Shown: piece by piece, positions 54,281 to 62,855 of the stretch | Position numbering within the stretch: position 1 is the stretch's first letter | How the letters are laid out: every line of letters starts with the position of its first letter | Origin: Thaumasiovibrio subtropicus | Lineage (GTDB): Bacteria; Pseudomonadota; Gammaproteobacteria; Enterobacterales; Vibrionaceae | Reading direction: 5' to 3' | Assembly: GCF_019703835.1 (NCBI RefSeq) | Contig: NZ_AP023055.1 | Span: 682,001-746,000 of the forward strand | DNA: 64,000 bases | Position numbers and translations under genes: made by a program | Notes under the pieces: model-generated | What the model saw: only the letters and a program-made list of their open reading frames with translations | What the model was told of the DNA's origin: nothing | The model's database searches: none

Positions 54281-55612
54281 GTGAACATTGAAGCTTTCTT
54301 CAAAATATCAGAACGCAAAACCTCAGTAGGAACCGAGGTTTATGCTGGCTTTATCACCTTTTTGGCGATGAGCTATATTCTCGCGGTTAACCCCGCCATA
54401 CTCGGAGACATTCCGGGGATGGACCATGGAGCGGTGTTTACAGCGACTGCAGTAGCCGCAGCGCTGGCGACGTTGATAATGGGGGTGTTTGGCAACTACC
54501 CTGTTATGCTAGCGCCGGGCATGAGCATGAATGGCTTCTTCAAAGGTATGCTACTGAGTGGGGCTATTTCGCTCGTTTGGCATGAGGCGATGTTTGGTAT
54601 CTTTCTTTCGGGCATTGTCTATTTGATTTTCTCGATGACCAAGATTCGTCAGCAGATGATTGAAGCGATTCCTGAAGATCTCAAGTTGGCGATATCTGTG
54701 TCATTAGGCCTTTTCATTGCATTTCTGGGCCTCAAAAATGCCGGTATCATCGTGTCGAACCCTATCATTCTGGTGAGTATGGGGAATATCAGTGATCCTC
54801 AGGTCATGATTGCGTATATCAGTATCTTTATCGCTTTGGCTTGTATGATCCGCAGTATTAAACTGGCCACATTTATCTCATTTGTTTCGGCTATTATCCT
54901 CACCATTCTGGCCGATTGGGTACTAGGTACAAACTACGCGCCCTTACCCGACGAAATTATGTCACTACCGCCGAGTGTGATGCCTTCATTTGGTGCCATT
55001 TTTGATCTCTCTGGCTTTACGGCAGAAAAGTGGATGGATCTGCTGTTTGTTATTGTGATTTTCTTCATCGTCGACTTTTTTGATGGTTTAAGCACCATCG
55101 TGGGTGTGGGGCGCGATGCTGGCATCATCACCAAAGACGGCAAAGTGCCTAATGCGCGTTCAGCATTAGTTGCTGATGCGGGTGGTACCGTCATCGGCGC
55201 CGTGTTAGGAACGACATCGATTACCGCGTTTTCAGAATCGGGTATTGCCTCTTCGCAAGGCGCACGAACAGGTTTAGCCGCGGTAGTTGCGTCTGTTCTG
55301 TTTATCGCATCACTGTTCTTCTTCCCTCTGTTTTCGATTTTTTCAGCAGCTATGGTTGCACCTGCCATGGTGGTTATTGGTGTTTACATGATTGGCCGAC
55401 TGGGCGATATCGACTGGAGTAAAATGGAATCGCGAATCGCGGCATTCTTTACGATCATGTTTACCTTATTGAGCTTCTCGCCAGCGAACGGTATGGCGAT
55501 GGGCTTTATTAGCTATGCATTCTCTATGCTTGTTGCGGGCAAGGGCAGAGAAGTACACCCTCTAATTTATGGGTTGTCGGTGCTGTTTGTTGGTTACCTA
55601 TTGTTGACATAA
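54281..55612 (+). CDS. NCS2 family purine permease (AzgA/AdeP-like)
   Basis: 443 residues from GTG 54281 (in-frame extension to 54203 lacks support). Twelve to fourteen helices. Family marks: VGTEVYAGFITFLAMSYILA, the GMSMNGFF motif with the purine-site region, IVDFFDGLSTIVGVGRDAGI and GTTSITAFSESGIASSQGAR. COG2252 members import adenine, guanine or hypoxanthine with protons. A PurR-type box upstream supports a purine role. Confidence 0.9.
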   Translation: MNIEAFFKISERKTSVGTEVYAGFITFLAMSYILAVNPAILGDIPGMDHGAVFTATAVAAALATLIMGVFGNYPVMLAPGMSMNGFFKGMLLSGAISLVWHEAMFGIFLSGIVYLIFSMTKIRQQMIEAIPEDLKLAISVSLGLFIAFLGLKNAGIIVSNPIILVSMGNISDPQVMIAYISIFIALACMIRSIKLATFISFVSAIILTILADWVLGTNYAPLPDEIMSLPPSVMPSFGAIFDLSGFTAEKWMDLLFVIVIFFIVDFFDGLSTIVGVGRDAGIITKDGKVPNARSALVADAGGTVIGAVLGTTSITAFSESGIASSQGARTGLAAVVASVLFIASLFFFPLFSIFSAAMVAPAMVVIGVYMIGRLGDIDWSKMESRIAAFFTIMFTLLSFSPANGMAMGFISYAFSMLVAGKGREVHPLIYGLSVLFVGYLLLT

Positions 55613-55630
55613 TCGCGGTTTAATGGTCTT

Positions 55631-55657
55631 AAGGCGCACTCACCGTGCGCCTTTTTT
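55631..55657 (+). terminator. Rho-independent terminator after permease
   Basis: AAGGCGCAC-TCACC-GTGCGCCTT perfect 9-bp stem (55631-55653) and T run. Confidence 0.92.
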
Positions 55658-55866
55658 ATTGGATAAATTTGAGTCCAATGCCTCTGGCAGCCGCTCTTTA
55701 TTGCTCGCCGACAGGTTGCGGAGTGAGGTAACGTGAGTGCTCAACAACGTTAAAACACATTCGTACATCCTGACAGAGTTAGCGGTAAATTAATGTGCAA
55801 AAGGTGCCAGTTTTTCCTGAGAAGCAACTAATATTAAAGAGCCAGTTGTTTTAGTTGGGAGGCATT

Positions 55867-56016
55867 ATGGAATTACGTAATGAACGTGGTGAGCGGACAT
55901 ATCTTGCAGACGATTTAACTCTGAGAGAGTTAGCTGAAATGGGTATGTCGATCGAGCTTACCGACAAACAGCAAAACCCTTACGAGCACTGGGAAAGCGT
56001 ACCGAAAGAAGAGTAG
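55867..56016 (+). CDS. Small conserved-looking acidic protein (49 aa)
   Basis: ATG 55867 with GGGAGG ending 4 nt upstream, stop TAG at 56014-56016, and its own terminator at 56076-56100. Encodes an acidic 49-residue peptide (starts ELRNERGERTYLADDLTLRE, ends HWESVPKEE) with a helical middle. The ribosome site, balanced codon use and dedicated terminator make it a real gene. It is too short for usual length cutoffs. Cytoplasmic; function unknown. Confidence 0.82.
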   Translation: MELRNERGERTYLADDLTLRELAEMGMSIELTDKQQNPYEHWESVPKEE

Positions 56017-56075
56017 TAATAACATCAACTTTAGAGTGCGATTGTCTCGTCACATGGATATGTGTGAATAAGAAT

Positions 56076-56102
56076 GGCCTGTTTATACAGGCCCTTATTT
56101 TT
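56076..56102 (+). terminator. Terminator of small gene
   Basis: GGCCTGT-TTAT-ACAGGCC stem (56076-56093) followed by CTTATTTTTA. Confidence 0.85.
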
Positions 56103-56170
56103 ACTGGAGGTCAATCCTGCGTTACCTAGTCCAATATGGGTTACAAGATTGAGGGAAAACACCATCGATA

Positions 56171-56518
56171 TTAGAAGGGGACAAAAATATCGCTACTCTC
56201 GTTGTCAGCACTACTGATAGGGAGAGGTTGACAGACTTGTGGCACAAGTTGACTTTTTATCACTGCAAATGAGTTCACCAACTGTTGGTGGTCTGTGTGT
56301 GTCTGCTGAGAAAGTTGGTGTTCAATACGCGCTAACGTCATTAAGGGTGTTGTGCATTCTAGGGCTTTAACGGTATCAGATACACCCATCGCGTACCCCA
56401 AGCAAAGAGATTCGTTGTGATAGTTTTCCATGCATGAATCGAAATAGGCTTTAGAGGCGCTAGTATTGGCAAATGTATTCAAACTAATTAGTACGGCAAG
56501 TAAAAGGGTATATTTCAT
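56171..56518 (-). CDS. Periplasmic Rap1a/Tai-like small protein
   Basis: 115 residues from the ATG complementary to 56516-56518, with GAGGAAAG upstream; the frame extends to 56671 but has no start support. Signal peptide (LLLAVLISLNTFANTSA). The mature part has paired cysteines in FDSCMENYHNESLCLGYAMG, then LECTTPL and VCQPLP. The CxGYxxGVxD-like segment (LCLGYAMGVSDTV) resembles Rap1a/Tai immunity proteins of type VI effectors, but no effector gene is adjacent. Weak assignment. Confidence 0.6.
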   Translation of the reverse strand: MKYTLLLAVLISLNTFANTSASKAYFDSCMENYHNESLCLGYAMGVSDTVKALECTTPLMTLARIEHQLSQQTHTDHQQLVNSFAVIKSQLVPQVCQPLPISSADNESSDIFVPF

Positions 56519-56918
56519 AGGCTTTCCTCTTTGACTACCTTTAAAGATCACATCACTGCGCAAGGTGTGGTGTGAGTTGTTACAACCCATCTTATTAAAA
56601 TCTGTATTCTTACGATTGGGTCTTACTATAATATTGGTCAAAATCGACAGACTTGTCATGAAGTCGGTCACACTCTGTGGTTTTGTATATACAAAATTCT
56701 ATCTTTATCACATTGTTTTTCTTGGAACTCAGTCATGCTTGTGCTCTCCATCGTTGTGACGTTTTCCAATCTATTTGGCCCTCCGATACTTTTATCACAA
56801 ACCTCGAAGGTGTCGCTGTGCAAGTAACTTGAGCGATGCTTGAGCACAAATATTTGATCATGAATGTTGCGTTAAGTTGGGTATAATAGCAGGCAGTTAT
56901 CACTCTACTGGTATATTT

Positions 56919-57608
56919 ATGTCGTTTGTATTTCCTATGGTTATTTTTATGCAGAAAAAGTTGGCTGAGCAGGCTGACGATCAGAAGGCACGTGAAATGC
57001 GAGCCTACATGAAAATAGCGACGCCTTTTTACGGAGTGCAATCACCAGAGAGAAAAGCGATATTCAAAGAAGCCCGAGCGCACACGACAATAGATAACTT
57101 AGAGCAATTTGGTGCTCTTGTGAGGTGGTTGTGGTGCGGAAATTTTCGTGAAGAGCAATATCTCGCACTCGATGTTGCTGAGCATTACAAAAAGTTGCGT
57201 ACTGTTGAAGCGTTTCCTCTTTTTGTGGAACTACTTGAAAGTGCTGACCATTGGGATACGCTCGATAAGATCGCGTCTAATTTGATTGGTCCACTTCTCC
57301 TCAAAGATCCGAGTTTGAAATCCCATATCCTCACTTGGCGCGAATCTGAAAATATGTGGCTAAGACGCGCATCCTTACTTGTTCACCTGAAGCATAAAGA
57401 CGCAACAGATGTTGAGCTGCTTACAGAGACCATCGGTATGCTCGCGGAGGAAGATGCGTTTTTTATTCGCAAAGCGATTGGGTGGGTACTGCGTGAATAC
57501 AGTAAGACAGACCCGACGTTTGTGCGTGAGTTTTTGAAAGTGCAACCCTTATCTCCGCTCTCTTATCGAGAAGCGAACCGTATTATGATTTCAATTAACG
57601 CACTTTAA
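56919..57608 (+). CDS. DNA alkylation repair protein (AlkD-like)
   Basis: 229 residues from ATG 56919. A helical HEAT-repeat protein: FYGVQSPERKAIFKEA, YLALDVAEHY, SADHWDTLDKIASN (the conserved Asp and Trp equivalent to AlkD Asp113/Trp109 region), MWLRRASLLVHL and AIGWVLREYSKTDP. It excises N3- or N7-alkylated purines without base flipping. Stop overlaps the convergent YoaK gene by 14 bp. Confidence 0.9.
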   Translation: MSFVFPMVIFMQKKLAEQADDQKAREMRAYMKIATPFYGVQSPERKAIFKEARAHTTIDNLEQFGALVRWLWCGNFREEQYLALDVAEHYKKLRTVEAFPLFVELLESADHWDTLDKIASNLIGPLLLKDPSLKSHILTWRESENMWLRRASLLVHLKHKDATDVELLTETIGMLAEEDAFFIRKAIGWVLREYSKTDPTFVREFLKVQPLSPLSYREANRIMISINAL

Positions 57609-58251
57609 ATTGATAGCTGACCGCTGCTAACAGCACGATACTGGCTGGAATGAGCATGGCAAGTAAGCCTAACGCATTGAGAGAAAGTGCACCCGATACA
57701 GCGCCAAGTGAGAACGCGACTAGAATTGCGGATTGCATGATGACTTGGCGTCCATTCACTGAAGCGCCACTAATACGTTGCCCAATGGCTGCACCTAGGT
57801 CAGAAATAATGCCTGTTAAGTGAGTTGTTCTAATAACCGAACCACTGTAGGTAGCAATCATGGCATTCTGTAAGCCACATGCAAATGAGGCGAGTAACTC
57901 ACCTGTTAAGCGATGCTGATAAAAATAGTACGTTGCGGCATAGAGGGCGATCGCTTCTATAAAAAGTGCAATACCATAACGTCGTCCTTGCCTTAATGCT
58001 TCGTTCTTAACGATAACGCCACTGGTCACTGCGCCAAGTAGAAACATGCCAACAATGCTGAGTAAATAGTGGGTCGTTGAGTCGCTGGCGGTGTCATGCA
58101 CTAGGCTATTCATGGCTTGAGTGATGGTACCTGTGACATGAGAGGCGGCATTGTTAGAAAAAGTGAGCAATGCGATGGCGTTGATACTGCCTGCGCTGAA
58201 GGCAAGCAAAACAGCACCGAGTAAAATCCACAAAGGAATGCGAGTGAGCAT
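57595..58251 (-). CDS. YoaK family (DUF1275) membrane protein
   Basis: 218 residues with six hydrophobic helices. Family marks: AGSINAIALLTFSNNAASHVTG near the start and FACGLQNAMIATYSGSVIRT, THLTGIISDLGAAIGQRIS in the middle. Inner membrane; function unknown, and the first helix begins at residue 8. It ends in a 14-bp tail-to-tail overlap with the AlkD-like gene. Confidence 0.9.
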   Translation of the reverse strand: MLTRIPLWILLGAVLLAFSAGSINAIALLTFSNNAASHVTGTITQAMNSLVHDTASDSTTHYLLSIVGMFLLGAVTSGVIVKNEALRQGRRYGIALFIEAIALYAATYYFYQHRLTGELLASFACGLQNAMIATYSGSVIRTTHLTGIISDLGAAIGQRISGASVNGRQVIMQSAILVAFSLGAVSGALSLNALGLLAMLIPASIVLLAAVSYQFKVR

Positions 58252-58451
58252 GAATGAAAGAGGCCCTCGACGTTAGAGTTAAAGTGTGCAAACGGATAGG
58301 TATTGAGAGTCAGTTGCGAGATTACACTCTACCACTATTGAAAGCTTGGCGTGATGATGAAAATAGAAAAATAAGATTTTCTAATGATTAACAGTGTGTG
58401 GTAGGGGAGTAGACCTCCCCCAAACTGAAGTTGTTAGAGTCAGACGTTAGA

Positions 58452-58613
58452 TTATCGTTTACTCATGACAAGGGTATCGAAGTAAAGGAAGTCTTCGCCG
58501 TGGTCGCGTTTTCTTTTCTGTTTCACACGCTTCTGTTGGTTAGAGATTTCGCTTTCAGAACGTCGAGTGCGGGTTTTCGCACTTGTGTTGACCCATTGTT
58601 CCCAATTACTCAT
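58452..58613 (-). CDS. Possible small basic protein (53 aa)
   Basis: ATG complementary to 58611-58613, stop at 58452-58454. Encodes a basic, Arg/Lys/Ser-rich 53-residue peptide (SNWEQWVNTSAKTRTRRSES, KRVKQKRKRDHGEDFLYFDT). A frame of 96 codons on the opposite strand is a shadow. There is no strong ribosome site. Composition suggests a nucleic-acid-associated peptide. Uncertain. Confidence 0.5.
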   Translation of the reverse strand: MSNWEQWVNTSAKTRTRRSESEISNQQKRVKQKRKRDHGEDFLYFDTLVMSKR

Positions 58614-58776
58614 AGCAGTCTTGTATCACCAAAGGTTAATCGCATCGCTACATTACGCGCTGGACTTAACCTTGTCTATCTAGGGTTTTTCATATTCCCA
58701 ATTAGTTTTACTTATGGATAGCTATCGAGTATTGAGTTAATAAATTATCCCGTTTTCAGTGTGCGCAATGATACCG

Positions 58777-59673
58777 CTAACGTGCAACATTGAGTGTGAG
58801 TTGTAACTGAAATGGCAACGCAGACAAACGACGTTTAAGCGCTTTCCGGGTGCGTTCTATATCTGCAATCTGGATCGATTGTGCCTTTTCGGTGTGGATA
58901 TCGATGTTTACACGTAGCTCTCGACCTACTTTCGTCACCGCGGCAAGTTCGATACTTTGCTGTGCTTGCTCAGATACCGCAGAGACCTCTTGGTTTACCT
59001 GCTGACAAATCGCTGAAGCTGGCCGCATCATCAGTAACTCTCGTAGGGCATCTTTAAGCATCAAAAGCGGCACCTTAATGAAGTAGAATGACATGAGACA
59101 CATCATTAATGGATCGGCGTACACCGCATAAGCCTGTGCAGGTGAGAGTGTAATGAACCATGCGAGAACGAAGCCAGCAGTAACCGCGACACTCAGTAGT
59201 GTGTCCATTTTCCATTGGCTTGCTTCCGCTTCAATCAAACCTGAAGAAAAGCGTTTGCTCTTTCGAGCGATGTACCACCAGGCGTAACCACAACCTGCGA
59301 CATTGACCACACCAAATAGCGTTGCTATCGACGCATCAACTTCCCGGCCGCCTGTAAATAGCGCGGTAACGGCAGAGTAAAGCGATACAGTGACGATAGC
59401 CAAGATAACGGTGGCTTTAATGGTAATGACAATGGGCTCTAGGATTGCTCGGCCAAAAGGAAAACTGTCGTCAGAGGGTTTATCAATAAAGCGGGATGCG
59501 GCGAGCGACAATAAAGTTAACAGCAGGCTGACAAGGGAATAGACCCCGTCAAAAACGATAACGAGTGAACCAACCCAGAGTCCAAGAACAAGGCCTCCAA
59601 TTGCAAAGCCTGATGCTAACAGGGCAGAGAAGGAGAGGACACGACTTTCATTTTGGCTTGTTCTGGCACACAT
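58777..59673 (-). CDS. CDF family transporter with altered metal ligands
   Basis: 298 residues, six hydrophobic helices and a C-terminal cytoplasmic domain. The fold matches FieF/ZitB (GRAILEPIVI after helix 2, YADPLMMC on helix 6). At the transport site, FieF Asp45 is kept (Asp42) but Asp49 is Ser46, and FieF His153 is Gln152 with Asp157 kept as Asp156, so two of four ligands are changed. Metal specificity or transport is therefore in doubt. Starts at CAT 59671-59673. Confidence 0.85.
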   Translation of the reverse strand: MCARTSQNESRVLSFSALLASGFAIGGLVLGLWVGSLVIVFDGVYSLVSLLLTLLSLAASRFIDKPSDDSFPFGRAILEPIVITIKATVILAIVTVSLYSAVTALFTGGREVDASIATLFGVVNVAGCGYAWWYIARKSKRFSSGLIEAEASQWKMDTLLSVAVTAGFVLAWFITLSPAQAYAVYADPLMMCLMSFYFIKVPLLMLKDALRELLMMRPASAICQQVNQEVSAVSEQAQQSIELAAVTKVGRELRVNIDIHTEKAQSIQIADIERTRKALKRRLSALPFQLQLTLNVAR

Positions 59674-59846
59674 ACAATATCTCGGTTACTAACACGCGAT
59701 CTATTGTTAGGTCTAAATGGCGATTTGACAATCAACCATTTGGCCACCAGTGGAGACTATGTGCATACTCGCATTGATATTGTTTAAATATCAATAGCTT
59801 ATATTAATCCTTATATGTCAAAATAATTGACGCTCAGTGATTTTGT

Positions 59847-60725
59847 CTAGAAATCAAACAGAAACTCACTGACTTTATCGGCAAGCCAACTCATCCCAGG
59901 ATGCTCGGTCATGCCGGCTGACATAAACATGCAATATTCTTCTTGAGTCAGCCCATAGGTATGCTTAATAACCGCGAGCTCTTCTTTTCTTAGCAAAGAT
60001 CGAATTAATGGTTCAGGCAGTACGCCCCAAGCATCTTCGGTTCGAATGGTATTTAGCATATAGTCAAAGCTAGAAAAACCGATGTAACGGCGCGAAAATG
60101 GCTGAAGTTCTGGGTTGTCTTTTTCGTTGAGGTATGCAATAGAGGCTTGCATGGCTTCCCGTAAGTCCTCATCGCTGACACGTCGTTTCAGACTCAATGG
60201 ATGGCCAGCATTACAGACGGACATCATGCGAATTTTACCAATTGGTTGATAGACAATGCGTGGATCTTCGACACGTTCATAATCGACCCCAAAAGCAAAG
60301 TCGACTTGCTGTGTTTCGACTAAGTTAGCCAAATCGCCGCTGGAAGCAAGTACGATATTGAAAGACGTCGCGGGAAACTTGTTATTCAGCTGGTGCGCGA
60401 GATCTTGCCAAAATTCATCGGGTAAAGAATCATCACGTGCAATCCAAATCTCTGCGTTGAACTCGCCAGACACTTGTAGACAAGTCTGCTTTATTCGTGA
60501 CGCTGTCACTAAAAGGTTTTCACAATCTTTATAGATCGCTTTACCTGCTTCGGATAGGGCGAGGTGGTTGCCGCTGCGATCAAACAACGCAATATCGAGC
60601 TCTTTTTCTAGCGCTTTTATCGCCATGCTGAGTTTGGTTCGGTTGCACTCTAAACTCCGCGCTGCTTCAGAGACGGAACTAAGATCGGCAATGCGGCAAA
60701 ATGCCTCAATTTGAGATAAATTCAT
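59847..60725 (-). CDS. LysR family transcriptional regulator
   Basis: 292 residues. HTH (IEAFCRIADLSSVSEAARSL, CNRTKLSMAIKALEKEL, LFDRSGNHLALSEAG) and LysR effector domain (EFNAEIWIARDDSLPDEFWQ, VDFAFGVDYERV). The binding domain differs from the regulator at 50224-51126. No divergent partner; next gene on the same strand upstream is cheV. Target unknown. Confidence 0.87.
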   Translation of the reverse strand: MNLSQIEAFCRIADLSSVSEAARSLECNRTKLSMAIKALEKELDIALFDRSGNHLALSEAGKAIYKDCENLLVTASRIKQTCLQVSGEFNAEIWIARDDSLPDEFWQDLAHQLNNKFPATSFNIVLASSGDLANLVETQQVDFAFGVDYERVEDPRIVYQPIGKIRMMSVCNAGHPLSLKRRVSDEDLREAMQASIAYLNEKDNPELQPFSRRYIGFSSFDYMLNTIRTEDAWGVLPEPLIRSLLRKEELAVIKHTYGLTQEEYCMFMSAGMTEHPGMSWLADKVSEFLFDF

Positions 60726-60837
60726 GATTCGATGCGTTAAATTGGTACGACGTAAGTGCCACTCAGTATAACAAAGCTGAGATTACGTCAAAGCGAGTTT
60801 ATGAAAATTTGAGGATACGCGGGAGAGGCTTGGAACG

Positions 60838-60860
60838 CCGCTGCAGTCAACCTGCAGCGG
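60838..60860. terminator. Hairpin after cheV
   Basis: CCGCTGCAG-TCAAC-CTGCAGCGG perfect 9-bp stem, 9 nt from the cheV stop. The minus-strand tail is not T-rich, so it may stabilise the 3' end or aid factor-dependent termination. Confidence 0.55.
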
Positions 60861-60868
60861 ACGTGTGA

Positions 60869-61852
60869 TTAGTCGGTAAAAATATACTGATCTACCATGG
60901 TAATCATGCGACCGATTTCCGGTTTGGTGATGGTATCATTCGCGCCCAGTTGCAACGCTTTGGTTCTGTTGTCGTCACTCATTAGAGATGAAAACATGAT
61001 AATCGGGGTGGTTTTGTAAGTTTCATTCTCGCGAAGACGCTTGACCAAGTGCATACCATCCATGCGAGGCATCTCTACATCACTGACAACACCGTTAACA
61101 AGCTCGCCAATCGGCACGTTTTCGTCTTTGGAGATCCTTTCGAACTCCATCAGTTTCTCGTAGGCTTCGCCGCCATCTTTTGCAGAAATGATATTATAGC
61201 CAGCGGAACGAAGGGTATTCTCAATGAGGCTTCGAATAAACGCGGAGTCGTCGACAACGAGAATGGTCTTGGATTCGCGCTTTGTTACCATACGTGTGTT
61301 TAAATCGACCGAACGGTCGTAACTGACATCGTACTTTTCCATACTCAGCTCTGGGTTGATATCTGAGATAATCTTTTCGAAGTCGAGAATCATGATCAGC
61401 TTGCCTTCTTGGCGAACGACGGCGACGACACAATCATGCTGACCTGTTTCAAGAAACTGGCTGGGTGATTCGACACTTTCCCACGAGATGCGGTGAATTC
61501 GACTAATGCTGTCAATCAAGAAGCCATTGGTCATGTTGTTGAAATCAGTGACGATAACAAACTTGTGTTTGATATCCTGTTTTGTCGGTACACCGAGCCA
61601 ACCAGCCAAATCGACAAGGGGGGTAAGTTTCTCACGGGAAGAGAAAACGCCAATCATGTGAGGTTGGGCGTTTGGGTAATCGGTTGTCTCGGGAACTTGG
61701 ATAACTTCACGTACCTTAGCGACGTTGATACCGTAGTAACAGGTTTTTTCAGAGCCGTCAGGCATCTGTTTACGAAGATGGAACTCGATGATTTCGAGTT
61801 CGTTTGTGCCACTTTCCGTTAATATTGTGCTGCTTAAATCAGTGCTGCTCAT
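60869..61852 (-). CDS. cheV: Chemotaxis coupling protein
   Basis: 327 residues from the ATG complementary to 61850-61852. N-terminal CheW domain (ELEIIEFHLRK, YYGINVAKVREVI, VIQVPETT, MIGVFSSREKLTPLVDL) and a C-terminal receiver domain (ILVVDDSAFIRSLIENTLRS, phosphoacceptor Asp in GVVSDVEMPRMDG, Lys in TKPEIGRM). It couples chemoreceptors to CheA and is adjusted by phosphorylation. Vibrios carry several CheV paralogs. GGGAAC precedes the ATG. Confidence 0.94.
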   Translation of the reverse strand: MSSTDLSSTILTESGTNELEIIEFHLRKQMPDGSEKTCYYGINVAKVREVIQVPETTDYPNAQPHMIGVFSSREKLTPLVDLAGWLGVPTKQDIKHKFVIVTDFNNMTNGFLIDSISRIHRISWESVESPSQFLETGQHDCVVAVVRQEGKLIMILDFEKIISDINPELSMEKYDVSYDRSVDLNTRMVTKRESKTILVVDDSAFIRSLIENTLRSAGYNIISAKDGGEAYEKLMEFERISKDENVPIGELVNGVVSDVEMPRMDGMHLVKRLRENETYKTTPIIMFSSLMSDDNRTKALQLGANDTITKPEIGRMITMVDQYIFTD

Positions 61853-62290
61853 AGTTCCCACATTACTGTTTGATTTTTAGAAGGCGACGCCGTAGATCAA
61901 GAGTATAGTAAAAGGTGTCGGCCAACATGCAACAAGTCTTTAATTTCCTTTTTACTTGTCGCGAAATCTAAGCTTGTATGCGCTACGGAACCACGGGTAA
62001 CGGTGCTGAAAACCGTGAAGTGCTGACGCAGGTGAAAACCGCAATGCTACTCGTCTAGATTGAATCTTCACTAGAAAGAGCAAACTCTATCCTACTGAAA
62101 ACTCAATTTAATCATACTTCAGAGTATTGTCTATGCCTTATCACGTGCTAATTGATAGATTTATAGACTCGATAGACCTCAAGATGCAGGAATTGGGAAG
62201 TGGGACCGGAAATGAGCGCGGTTTCGTGAGCAAGACATCTTGAAAAAGGAGGTGAGATGTCAACCGCGCTGTTTAGATTAGCTGGTCAGA
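61853..62290. other. Intergenic region with long structured hairpin
   Basis: 438 bp. Contains GGTG/AACC-type repeated stems (61992-62050), a minus-side remnant of the dispersed repeat end (62171-62205), and a two-helix stem at 62215-62270. No supported protein. Confidence 0.45.
62215..62270. other. Two-helix hairpin with AAGGAGGTG loop
   Basis: Outer arms AGCGCGGTT (62215-62223) / AACCGCGCT (62262-62270) are perfect; inner arms GACATCT (62234-62240) / AGATGTC (62255-62261) are perfect; a 10-nt bulge separates them on the left. The loop (62241-62254) holds AAGGAGGTG on the plus strand and CACCTCCTT on the minus strand, which resembles the 16S anti-Shine-Dalgarno tail. An RNA element on one strand is likely. 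Confidence 0.55.
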
Positions 62291-62581
62291 TTAAACGATT
62301 GAGCGACTGCGTAGTTCGAAGATGAGCTTTTCGGCGCTACACTCAAACTGAATGCGTGTCTCTTGTTTGCCATCGGTATAGGCGGCTGATTCTGCTTTAA
62401 AGCGGCTATTTACTTCTGTGGCAAGTTGAAGGTATTTATCAAGCTCAACTTTTGCTTGAGCTTCGTTTTCTGCCATCACGGTCACTGTCGCGACGTCATC
62501 ACCTGCTTTGATGACAAAGCCCATCTCAGCGCTTACACCGCATGCCTCACAGGTTTGGTATTGGTTATCGATTTCTGACAT
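62291..62581 (-). CDS. YfcZ/YiiS family protein (DUF406)
   Basis: 96 residues from the ATG complementary to 62579-62581. Starts with QTCEACGVSAEMGFVIKAGD (a cysteine pair in place of the CCCMDVG of E. coli YfcZ), then VTVMAENEAQAKVELDKYL and the closing FECSAEKLIFELRSRS, matching YfcZ/YiiS (CEAEMLIFQL). Small cytoplasmic family of unknown function. Confidence 0.88.
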   Translation of the reverse strand: MSEIDNQYQTCEACGVSAEMGFVIKAGDDVATVTVMAENEAQAKVELDKYLQLATEVNSRFKAESAAYTDGKQETRIQFECSAEKLIFELRSRSIV

Positions 62582-62855
62582 AGTGATATTCCTCAAAAAG
62601 ACTGAGGGTAAGTGTACCGTTTTGTGATGTATGTCGCTATAGAAAAAACGCCAGGAAATTGATGATAAGTTTATGAAATCATTCAGAGGTTTGTTATCGA
62701 AGTTGGTGGTATATGTTTCATATATGTAACGCTGTGTAATATTGTAAATGATGTTTACAGATAGTCACAAAAATAAGAAATTGGATGCGGTTACTCTATT
62801 TTATTTCTGAATCAAGGCTAATCTAGGTAATGAAAGCCAAGATGGAGGAAAGACT

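Noticed and set aside
58431..58721. 96-codon plus-strand frame
   Set aside because: Hydrophobic shadow frame over the likelier 53-residue minus-strand gene, without a ribosome site.
61992..62080. Cobalamin riboswitch
   Set aside because: Only a partial core; no B12 box, and no cobalamin gene downstream.
62257..62325. Short frame after AAGGAGGTGAG on the plus strand (22 codons)
   Set aside because: Very short, ends inside the antisense 3' part of the YfcZ-like gene, and the strong SD is explained by the hairpin loop.
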